This document shows, piece after piece, positions 1 to 5,433 of a stretch of DNA of 7,543 bases; position 1 is the stretch's first letter; each line of letters starts with the position of its first letter. Under the pieces are notes generated by a model, which was given only the letters and a program-made list of their open reading frames with translations, searched no databases and had not been told where the DNA came from. This DNA comes from Caulobacter sp. GTDB lineage: Bacteria; Pseudomonadota; Alphaproteobacteria; Caulobacterales; Caulobacteraceae. Where the stretch lies: positions 1-7,543 of the forward strand of contig JACMOF010000097.1 of assembly GCA_014378155.1 (NCBI GenBank), written 5' to 3'. The translations under genes were made by a program, and so were the position numbers.

Positions 1-1026
1 CTTGGTGTGATGAGGATCTCCAACCAACACCGGCACGATGTGGCTGTCGTTTTCCATCACCGGCAGGCCCGCGGCCTTGAACATCGCCTTCAAGGTCTGA
101 GCGCGCTCCTGGTGGGCCTCGCGGACCTCCGGGTGCTGCTTCAGCCACCTGACGCTGGCCAAGGCCCCCGCAGTAAGCGCGGGCGGCAGCGAGGTGGTGA
201 AGATGAAGCCCGAGGCCACCAGGCGAATGGCGTCGACCACCACGGTGTCGCCGGTGATGTAGCCGCCCATCACGCCAAAGGCCTTGCCCAGCGTACCTTC
301 GATGATGTCGATCTGGTCCATCAGGCCGTCGCGCTCGGCGACGCCGCCGCCGCGCTCGCCATACATGCCCACGGCATGGACCTCGTCGAGATAGGTCATG
401 GCGCCGTACATCTTCGCCAGAGCCACGGTGCCGGCCAGGTCGGCGATGTCGCCGTCCATGGAATAGACGCTCTCGAAGGCGATCAGCTTGGGCCGGTCGG
501 CCGGCGCGGCGATCAGCAGCGCCTCGAGGTGGGCCAAGTCGTTATGACGGAAGATGTGGCGCTCGCAGCCACCGTTGCGGATGCCGGCGATCATCGAGGC
601 GTGGTTCTGGGCGTCGGAGAAAATGATCAGATCCGGCAGAATCTTCTGCAGCGCCGACAGGCTGGCCTCGTTGGAGACGTAGCCCGAGGTGAACAGCAAG
701 GCCGCTTCCTTGCCGTGCAGATCGGCCAGCTCGGCCTCCAGCTCAACATGGTGATGGTTGGTGCCGGAGATGTTGCGCGTGCCGCCCGAGCCCGAACCAT
801 GCTGGTCGATCGCCACGTGCATGGCGTCCAGCACGACGGGGTTCTGCCCCTGACCGAGATAGTCGTTCGAGCACCAGACCACGATGTCGCTTTCCGAGCC
901 GTCCGGACGGGTCCAGGTGGCGCGCGGAAAGGCGCCGCGATGGCGCTTCACATCGGCGAATACCCGATAGCGGCCTTCATCGCGGATCTGATCGACGGCG
1001 CTGCGGAACGCGGCTTTGTAGTCCAT
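1..1026 (-). CDS. hemA: 5-aminolevulinate synthase (partial, C-terminus off left edge)
   Basis: This gene encodes the PLP enzyme that condenses glycine with succinyl-CoA to give 5-aminolevulinate, the first step of the alphaproteobacterial (C4) tetrapyrrole pathway in the cytoplasm. Reading leftward from ATG at 1026, an open frame of 342 codons runs off the window. The family is usually about 400-410 residues, so roughly the last 60 are missing. Visible signatures are a glycine-rich segment [13 protein letters not shown] near residues 77-89, NHASM with His142, DEVHAVG with Asp214 and His217, and TLGKAFG with Lys248, the Schiff-base lysine. His142 and Lys248 fall at the numbers known for the Rhodobacter enzyme, which supports this start. 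The ribosome binding site is weak (GAAGA before the ATG). The gene lies 183 bp downstream of mmsB on the same strand, so it may have its own promoter. The identity is firm. Confidence 0.96.
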   Translation of the reverse strand, partial: MDYKAAFRSAVDQIRDEGRYRVFADVKRHRGAFPRATWTRPDGSESDIVVWCSNDYLGQGQNPVVLDAMHVAIDQHGSGSGGTRNISGTNHHHVELEAELADLHGKEAALLFTSGYVSNEASLSALQKILPDLIIFSDAQNHASMIAGIRNGGCERHIFRHNDLAHLEALLIAAPADRPKLIAFESVYSMDGDIADLAGTVALAKMYGAMTYLDEVHAVGMYGERGGGVAERDGLMDQIDIIEGTLGKAFGVMGGYITGDTVVVDAIRLVASGFIFTTSLPPALTAGALASVRWLKQHPEVREAHQERAQTLKAMFKAAGLPVMENDSHIVPVLVGDPHHTK

Positions 1027-1041
1027 GGCGTCTTCACACGA

Positions 1042-1059
1042 CGGACTTCGACAAGTCCG
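1042..1059 (-). promoter_or_regulatory. Inverted repeat in the hemA leader
   Basis: CGGACTT-CGAC-AAGTCCG forms a perfect 7-bp stem with a 4-base loop, ending 16 bases before the hemA start codon. An 8-bp palindrome CCGATCGG (1057-1064) overlaps it. In the hemA transcript it could fold as a hairpin near the weak ribosome binding site. As DNA it could be a dyad operator. No U-run follows, so it does not look like a terminator. The structure is visible; its role is inferred. Confidence 0.4.
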
Positions 1060-1209
1060 ATCGGTCCCTTCACAAGGCTTGGCTTTTCGCACCGGCGACG
1101 CCCCCTGTCCACATAAGGACGTCTACCTAACGGCAAATATCGCGCGAATGGACGCACGCTTTCGTCAGCGAACACGGCCACTTGCGAGCCAGTCGCGTCT
1201 CGCGATGGA

Positions 1210-2106
1210 TCAGTTCAGCTCCGACAGCCTTCCGCGCAACATCTGCAGCACCGCCGAGAAGTCCTTTCCGCCAAATCCGTTGCCGTCGAACAGGGCGTAC
1301 AGCGCCTCGGCCTGGGCCCCCATCGGGGTCGAGGCGCCGGCCCTGGCGGCGGCGTCCTGGGCCAGCTTCAGGTCTTTCAACATCATGGCGGTGGCGAAGC
1401 CGCCCTCGTACTGGCGATCGGCGGGGGTGGAGGGGCCGACACCGGGCACGGGGCAATAGGTCGAAACGGACCAGCACTGGCCTGACGACTTGGTGGCGAT
1501 TTCGAAGAACCGGTCTGCGGCCAGGCCCAGCTTCTCGGCCAGGGCGAAGGCCTCGCAGGTTCCCAGCATCGAGATCCCCAGCAGCATGTTGTTGCAGATC
1601 TTGGCCGCCTGCCCCGCCCCCGGGTCGCCGGCATGGATCGTCACTCGCGACATCGGGGTCAGCGCGGCTTCCACGGCTGCGAAGTCGTCCGCCTCGCAAC
1701 CGACCATGAAGGCCAGAGTCCCGGCCTCGGCGGCCATGATCCCGCCCGACACTGGCGCGTCGGCGAACCGAAACCCCGCCGCCCTCGCCTGGCCTGCCAC
1801 GGCGCGAGCGCTTTCGACGTCGATCGTCGAGCAGTCGATCAACAGGGCCGTTTTCGGCGCATGGACCAGAATCTGGTCGCCATAGACGCCGCGCACGTGA
1901 GCACCGGCCGGCAGCATGGTGATCACCACCTCGGCGTCTGCCACCGCCTCAGCTACCGAGCCCGCCGCATGACACCCCGCCGCCACGGCTCTTTCCAGCG
2001 CCGCCGCCGACAGGTCGAATGCCGAGACGTGATGCTGGGCCTTGGCCTGATTGGCGGCCATGCCGCCGCCCATGTTGCCCAGCCCTATGAAGGCGATGCG
2101 GGTCAT
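1210..2106 (-). CDS. mmsB: 3-hydroxyisobutyrate dehydrogenase
   Basis: This 298-residue protein fits the NAD-dependent enzyme that oxidises 3-hydroxyisobutyrate to methylmalonate semialdehyde in valine degradation, in the cytoplasm. The N-terminus has the family's Rossmann dinucleotide motif IGLGNMGGGMA (residues 7-17), followed by Asp29 at the end of the second strand, which favours NAD. DAPVSGG is the substrate-binding segment, and GAGQAAKICNN carries the catalytic lysine, Lys169. Length is normal (about 290-300). I chose ATG at 2106 because a GGGAG ribosome binding site lies 7 bases upstream and the Rossmann strand starts at once. An in-frame ATG at 2157 would add 17 residues and lacks such a site. 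The preceding leader has a strong hairpin and a possible promoter. Upstream on the same strand is the 3-hydroxyisobutyryl-CoA hydrolase gene, which makes this enzyme's substrate, with one unrelated gene between. A related beta-hydroxyacid dehydrogenase such as tartronate semialdehyde reductase is the main alternative, but the context argues against it. Confidence 0.92.
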   Translation of the reverse strand: MTRIAFIGLGNMGGGMAANQAKAQHHVSAFDLSAAALERAVAAGCHAAGSVAEAVADAEVVITMLPAGAHVRGVYGDQILVHAPKTALLIDCSTIDVESARAVAGQARAAGFRFADAPVSGGIMAAEAGTLAFMVGCEADDFAAVEAALTPMSRVTIHAGDPGAGQAAKICNNMLLGISMLGTCEAFALAEKLGLAADRFFEIATKSSGQCWSVSTYCPVPGVGPSTPADRQYEGGFATAMMLKDLKLAQDAAARAGASTPMGAQAEALYALFDGNGFGGKDFSAVLQMLRGRLSELN

Positions 2107-2113
2107 GTTCGAA

Positions 2114-2118
2114 CTCCC
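2114..2118 (-). promoter_or_regulatory. Ribosome binding site of mmsB
   Basis: GGGAG on the minus strand, 7 bases before the ATG at 2106, decides this start over the upstream in-frame ATG at 2157. The spacer plus the first base of the site forms the palindrome GTTCGAAC (2107-2114). Confidence 0.7.
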
Positions 2119-2124
2119 AAATGC

Positions 2125-2150
2125 GAACCGCGCCTCATGGGGCGCGGTTC
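2125..2150 (-). promoter_or_regulatory. Stable hairpin in the mmsB 5' leader
   Basis: GAACCGCGCC and GGCGCGGTTC form a perfect 10-bp GC-rich stem around a 6-base loop (2135-2140). On the mmsB transcript it ends only 6 bases before the ribosome binding site, so it could modulate translation. It could also partly separate mmsB from upstream transcription. Read leftward it is followed by GCATTTGGG, without a U-tract. Read rightward it is followed by TTATCATT, only mildly T-rich and with no gene to terminate. The stem is certain; function is inference. Confidence 0.5.
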
Positions 2151-2161
2151 TTATCATTGCG

Positions 2162-2167
2162 TCTAGC
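2162..2167 (-). promoter_or_regulatory. Possible -10 element for mmsB
   Basis: The minus strand reads GCTAGA here, matching the GCTANA core recalled for the Caulobacter housekeeping sigma factor -10 element. A convincing TTGACG-type -35 is not present upstream, where the sequence belongs to the repeat pair. If real, transcription would begin near 2157, putting the leader hairpin close to the 5' end of the mRNA. Weak evidence. Confidence 0.25.
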
Positions 2168-2171
2168 GCGG

Positions 2172-2277
2172 TGCGTCCTTCGAGGCCTGCTTCGCAGGCG
2201 CCTCAAGAAGAGGAATTCCTGGCAACGATGTTCCTCATCCTGAGGTGCGAGCCGAAGGCGAAGCCTCGAAGGACGCA
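2172..2277. repeat. Inverted pair of REP-like intergenic repeats
   Basis: Two copies of a roughly 45-bp unit face each other. Copy one (2172-2215) begins TGCGTCCTTCGAGGC and ends near GAGGAA. Copy two (2231-2277), read on the minus strand, begins with the same 15 bases and ends CTCAGGATGAGGAA. The outer arms at 2172-2186 and 2263-2277 are perfect 15-bp inverted repeats. Each unit has its own inner palindrome; in copy one GCCTGC-TTC-GCAGGC is at 2185-2199. The spacer includes GGAATTCC. The pair starts 7 bases past the methyltransferase stop codon, a typical REP position. I recall very similar units as common between genes in Caulobacter and some other alphaproteobacteria, but could not search. 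As RNA the pair would fold into one long cruciform-like hairpin that may stabilise or attenuate the upstream message. Confidence 0.8.
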
Positions 2278-2284
2278 AGGCGCC

Positions 2285-3091
2285 CTATCGCGCCCCGGCC
2301 GGCTTGCGGAACTTGTAGATGAACTGGTCGGTCTTGCCGCGGATCGACGGGTCGAAGACGCTGAGCTTGCGGGTGTCGTAGCCGTCGCGCAGCACGCGGC
2401 TCTCGCCCTCGAAGATGAAGCCGGCGGCGGTGACCTCGCGCTTCACGGCCTCGGGGTCGATGCGATGAAGGGTTTCGGTGTCGCGCAGGCCCGAGCCGGG
2501 CTCGGCCGAATGGTCCAGCACCAGATAGACGCCGCCCGGCTTCAGCGCCTTGAAGACCTGGCGGTTGACCACCATCAGGTCGGCCGGGCCCATGAACTTG
2601 TCGTGCATGTCATGATAGTTCTGGGCGGTGAACACCAGGTCCAGTCGCTCGGGAGCGCCGAAACTGGGCAGGGTGTCGAGGATCACCGACACGTTGCGGT
2701 AGTTGGGGTCGGCGGCGATGGCCTTCACGGCCGGCTCGCGCTTGGCAAGCTTGGTCAGCTCGTCGGGCACATAGGCGTAGACATGGCCGCGCGGCCCGAC
2801 GGCCTTCGAGAAGATGCGGGTGAAGTAACCGCTGCCCGGGATCAGGTCGGCGACCTTGGCGCCTGGCCTGACGCCGGCGAAGGCCAGGGTCTGGCCCGGC
2901 AGGCGCAGCTCATCGCGGACCATGTCGGCGGCGGGGCGCGATGGGTCCGACAGCGCCATGGCGATATTGGCGGGAACGGCGGAGGGCGCATCAGCCGGCG
3001 GGGGCGGCGGGGCCTCCATCGGACCCATCGGCGTGGTGGCGCAGCCCGCCAGGGCGAGCACGGCGACGAGGCTGAGTAGCGGCTTACGCAT
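2285..3091 (-). CDS. Predicted exported lipoprotein with SAM-methyltransferase fold (COG4798-like)
   Basis: This encodes 268 residues. The N-terminus is a clear lipoprotein signal peptide: basic MRK, a hydrophobic stretch, then the lipobox LAGC with Cys17 as the lipid-attachment site. Residue 18 is Ala, not Asp, so by the E. coli sorting rule the protein would go to the outer membrane. A proline-rich linker with five consecutive prolines follows (residues 28-32). The rest resembles a class I Rossmann methyltransferase, with motif I VADLIPGSGYFTRI (80-93), then TAQNYHDMHD and LKPGGVYLVLDH further on. I recall this pattern as the COG4798 'predicted methyltransferase' group, whose substrate is unknown to me. 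ATG 3091 has AAGGA 6 bases upstream and starts the signal peptide directly; an upstream in-frame start at 3130 would bury it. The gene lies 57 bp after the hydrolase gene, probably in the same transcript, and its link to valine degradation is unclear. No SAM binding outside the cytoplasm is established here. Confidence 0.82.
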   Translation of the reverse strand: MRKPLLSLVAVLALAGCATTPMGPMEAPPPPPADAPSAVPANIAMALSDPSRPAADMVRDELRLPGQTLAFAGVRPGAKVADLIPGSGYFTRIFSKAVGPRGHVYAYVPDELTKLAKREPAVKAIAADPNYRNVSVILDTLPSFGAPERLDLVFTAQNYHDMHDKFMGPADLMVVNRQVFKALKPGGVYLVLDHSAEPGSGLRDTETLHRIDPEAVKREVTAAGFIFEGESRVLRDGYDTRKLSVFDPSIRGKTDQFIYKFRKPAGAR

Positions 3092-3097
3092 AGGTAT

Positions 3098-3102
3098 TCC
3101 TT
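3098..3102 (-). promoter_or_regulatory. Ribosome binding site of the lipoprotein methyltransferase gene
   Basis: AAGGA on the minus strand, 6 bases before the ATG at 3091, supports the start that places the signal peptide at the very N-terminus rather than the longer frame from 3130. Confidence 0.65.
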
Positions 3103-3148
3103 CCGGCGGACATCTTCTTGTCGTGGGCAAGCTAGCGCACCAACCACG

Positions 3149-4201
3149 CTACGTCAGCGGCGACCATTCCTGATCGGCCGGAAGGGGCGCAAAAATCTCA
3201 TCGAGCATCGCGTCGGTAACGCTTTCAAGCTGTGCCGGATCCCAGAGCGGGGCGTTGTCCTTGTCGATGATCACCGCCCGCACGCCCTCGATGAAATCGT
3301 GCTTCTGGACCACGCGGGCGCCGATGCGATATTCCATGGCCATGTTGTCGGCGAAGTCGGTCAGGGCGGCGCCGGTCTCCAGTTGGCGGAAGGCGACCTT
3401 CAGGGTCTGGGGCGACTTCGATTTCATCACGGCCAGTTGGGCCTTGCCCCAGTCGCTGCTGTCGGCTTCCAGGAATTCGAAGATCTGCTCGACGCTGTCG
3501 CCGACGAACAGGCGATTTAGGTCCTGCTCGATGCTGACCAGCGGGGCCTTGCCGGCATCGGCGCGGTACTTCTTCAGAATGTCGTCGATGCGACGCGGGT
3601 CGGCGACGATGGCCTTCTTCAACCCCTCAACCGCGCCGAACTCAACGAAGTGGGTGGCGACGCCCAGGCGCAGGCAGTCGGCCCCCTTGATCCGCGCCCC
3701 GGTCAGGGCCAGCCACAGACCAGCCTTGCCCGGCAGCCGCGGCAGGTACCAACCGCCACCGACGTCGGGGAACAGGCCGATGCCGGTCTCGGGCATGGCG
3801 AAGGTCGTGCGCTCGGTGGCGATCCGGTAATAGGCCGGCATCGAGATCCCGACCCCGCCGCCCATCACCACCCCGTCCAGCATGGCCACCACCGGGGTCT
3901 CATAGGTGAACAGCAGGTGGTTCAGCTGGTACTCGGTGTGGAAGAAGGCCCGCGCCTCGGCGCCGTCGCCCGCTCCGCTGTGGGCCAGCATGCGGATGTC
4001 GCCGCCGGCGCAGAAGCCGCGCTCGCCGCTGTGGTCGATGATGACCATCTCGATCTCGGGATCTTCCTGCCAGGCCAGCAGGGCGCCGATCATGATCTCG
4101 CACATGTTTTGCGTCAGGGCGTGCAGCGCCTGGGGCCGGTTGAGGGTCAACCGGCCGACGTTTTTCTGAACGCGGACGAGGACTTCGGGTTGGGCGTTCA
4201 T
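3149..4201 (-). CDS. 3-hydroxyisobutyryl-CoA hydrolase (crotonase superfamily)
   Basis: A 350-residue crotonase-fold protein. It is longer than ordinary enoyl-CoA hydratases (about 260) and the right size for 3-hydroxyisobutyryl-CoA hydrolase, which releases 3-hydroxyisobutyrate from its CoA ester in valine breakdown. Key segments are GERGFCAGGDIR (residues 59-70, oxyanion-hole region), MGGGVGISM (113-121, second oxyanion glycines), and FAMPETGIGLFPDVGGGWYLPRL (starting at 134) with Glu138 and Asp146 at the acidic positions of the family. DFIEGVRAVIIDKDNAPLW near the C-terminus is also typical. The ATG at 4201 overlaps the phosphatase stop by 4 bases (ATGA), and AGGGA lies 6 bases upstream, so the two genes are probably translationally coupled. 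The product would be the substrate of MmsB encoded further along the strand. Some relatives are annotated simply as enoyl-CoA hydratase/isomerase; the length and C-terminal motif make the hydrolase call preferable. Confidence 0.9.
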   Translation of the reverse strand: MNAQPEVLVRVQKNVGRLTLNRPQALHALTQNMCEIMIGALLAWQEDPEIEMVIIDHSGERGFCAGGDIRMLAHSGAGDGAEARAFFHTEYQLNHLLFTYETPVVAMLDGVVMGGGVGISMPAYYRIATERTTFAMPETGIGLFPDVGGGWYLPRLPGKAGLWLALTGARIKGADCLRLGVATHFVEFGAVEGLKKAIVADPRRIDDILKKYRADAGKAPLVSIEQDLNRLFVGDSVEQIFEFLEADSSDWGKAQLAVMKSKSPQTLKVAFRQLETGAALTDFADNMAMEYRIGARVVQKHDFIEGVRAVIIDKDNAPLWDPAQLESVTDAMLDEIFAPLPADQEWSPLT

Positions 4202-4815
4202 ACGGTGTCCCTGGATAGTTCGGGGTCTTCGACGGGCGCGCAGTCGAAACGGTCGATCTGGCCGGCGCGCAGTCGGTAAAGAGCGTCCTGCGGCACGTCC
4301 AGCTCCAGGACTTCGCCCCGCAATAGGCTCGCATAGGCCCCGCGCAGCAGGCGGCCGGCGATGCCGTGGCTGATGACGATCAGCCGCCGCTCGGGCTCGG
4401 TGGCCTGCTCGGCGAGCCAGTCCGACACGCGGGCCATGACCTGGTCATAGGTCTCGCCGCCGGGCGCGCCGAAGAACCACTGCCGGTCGGCGAAGGCCTC
4501 GGGATGCTCGCGGGCCAGCTCGTCCCGCAGCCGGCCCTCCCAATCGCCGACGGTCAACTCCATCAGTCGATCGTCGAATTCCACGGGCAGACCGAGGCGC
4601 TCGCCGATGATCCCCGCCGTGTCCCGCGCCCGGCGCAAGGGGCTGGCGACGATCCGCCATGGCGCGGGCGGGTCTCGGGCGATCAGGTCCCCAAGCAGAT
4701 CGCCCATCGCGCTGGCCTGGGCGCGGCCCAGGGGCGTCAGGTCCGATTCCATCTGCCCCTGCAGGCGCTGCTCGCGATTGAAGGCGGTCTGGCCGTGGCG
4801 ACAGAGATAGATCAC
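4198..4815 (-). CDS. Histidine phosphatase (phosphoglycerate mutase-like) family protein
   Basis: A 205-residue member of the histidine phosphatase superfamily. RHGQT near the N-terminus supplies the phospho-accepting His7, SPLRRARDTA (58-67) the phosphate-binding arginine, MELTVGDWEG the likely proton donor Glu86, and ISHG the second catalytic His150. The whole catalytic set is intact, so it should be an active phosphatase. The substrate cannot be read from the sequence: CobC-, GpmB- and broad-specificity phosphatases share these motifs. I chose the GTG at 4815 because the motif normally lies within about ten residues of the N-terminus. The frame stays open to 4917, but those 34 residues are rich in Arg and Pro and look non-coding. 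The ribosome binding site is poor (GGA about 10 bases upstream). It is the first gene of the leftward block and overlaps the hydrolase gene by 4 bases, which suggests co-expression with valine degradation. Confidence 0.88.
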   Translation of the reverse strand: MIYLCRHGQTAFNREQRLQGQMESDLTPLGRAQASAMGDLLGDLIARDPPAPWRIVASPLRRARDTAGIIGERLGLPVEFDDRLMELTVGDWEGRLRDELAREHPEAFADRQWFFGAPGGETYDQVMARVSDWLAEQATEPERRLIVISHGIAGRLLRGAYASLLRGEVLELDVPQDALYRLRAGQIDRFDCAPVEDPELSRDTV

Positions 4816-4884
4816 GGGGCGCGTTCCAGGCTGCGAAGGCGCTCGGCATAGTCCGGAACGCGGCGGATGTCGCCTCGTCTCGAC

Positions 4885-4900
4885 GCGTCCCATCGGACGC
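4885..4900. promoter_or_regulatory. Inverted repeat in the phosphatase/MaoC divergent region
   Basis: GCGTCC-CATC-GGACGC is a perfect 6-4-6 inverted repeat in the 158-bp region between the divergent phosphatase (start 4815) and MaoC-like (start 4974) genes. It could be an operator serving either direction, but in DNA this GC-rich a 6-bp dyad can also arise by chance. Confidence 0.25.
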
Positions 4901-4973
4901 CCTGGTGGAATGGGCACGAATGCGCGTGCATTTTCGCTGGCGCCCGCGCGCCATGGCCGCTAACGGCGACGGT

Positions 4974-5423
4974 ATGATCGAACCTCATTCCTCCGGCGGC
5001 TACATACTGGAAGAACTCCGCGTCGGGATGATCGCCGAAAAGCGCGTGGCCATCACCGAAGAGCGTATTCAGAAATTCGCCGAGGCCTCGGACGACTTTA
5101 ATCCCGTCCACATGGACGAGGCCTTCGCGGCCAAGACCGCCTATCGCGGCCGGATCGCCCACGGCCTGCTGTCGGCCTCGTTCGGCTCGGCCCTGGTCGG
5201 CACCATCCTGCCGGGCGCGGGCGCGATCTATCTGTCCCAGGCCCTGGCGTTCCACAAGCCGGTGCGGATCGGCGATGTCGTGATCTCCCGCGTCACGGTC
5301 GCCGCCATCGACGAGGTCAGCGCACGGGTCACCCTGAACTGCGAAGGCTTCGTCGGCGACGACCTGATCATGGGCGGCGAGGCGATCGTCCGGGTCCCGC
5401 GCCGCCGCCGGGCCAAGGCCTGA
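4974..5423 (+). CDS. MaoC-like (R)-specific enoyl-CoA hydratase family protein
   Basis: A 149-residue hot-dog-fold protein of the MaoC/PhaJ type, which adds water to a 2-enoyl-CoA. The hydratase-2 signature is clear: FAEASDDFNPVHMDEAFA (from residue 35), in which Asp41 and His46 form the catalytic pair with the same five-residue spacing as in PhaJ. The usual Gly before the Asp is Asp40 here. GRIAHGLLSAS and HKPVRIGDVV are further family segments. The protein ends in a basic tail, RVPRRRRAKA. The start is uncertain: in-frame starts exist at 4905 (GTG), 4920, 4953 and 4974. None is well placed behind a ribosome binding site, though GGTGGA lies about 10 bases before 4920. I prefer 4974 because the upstream residues are Arg-rich and unlike the family, and the length then fits PhaJ-type proteins. 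It is divergent from the phosphatase gene and ends 10 bp from the end of the convergent dehydrogenase gene. The substrate is unknown; methacrylyl-CoA or a short-chain crotonyl-type CoA are options. Confidence 0.85.
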   Translation: MIEPHSSGGYILEELRVGMIAEKRVAITEERIQKFAEASDDFNPVHMDEAFAAKTAYRGRIAHGLLSASFGSALVGTILPGAGAIYLSQALAFHKPVRIGDVVISRVTVAAIDEVSARVTLNCEGFVGDDLIMGGEAIVRVPRRRRAKA

Positions 5424-5433
5424 CTCTCGCGGA

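Noticed and set aside
7..1116. Long open frame on the plus strand opposite hemA (369 codons)
   Set aside because: It is antisense to a clear hemA frame with all catalytic motifs. Its His- and Gly-rich, repetitive composition is typical of shadow frames in high-GC genes.
2125..2150. Hairpin as a rho-independent terminator
   Set aside because: No U-run follows on the minus strand. On the plus strand the following bases are only mildly T-rich and there is no upstream plus-strand gene.
2107..2157. 17-residue N-terminal extension of MmsB from ATG 2157
   Set aside because: It has no ribosome binding site, would encode the leader hairpin as protein, and precedes the Rossmann strand that normally starts the family. 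GGGAG supports ATG 2106.
2051..3079. 342-codon plus-strand frame opposite the lipoprotein methyltransferase
   Set aside because: It is antisense to a gene with a signal peptide, ribosome binding site and methyltransferase motifs. It also reads through the REP-like repeat, and no family resemblance is seen.
4816..4917. 34-residue N-terminal extension of the histidine phosphatase
   Set aside because: The extra residues are Arg- and Pro-rich and would push the RHG motif to about residue 40, unlike the family.
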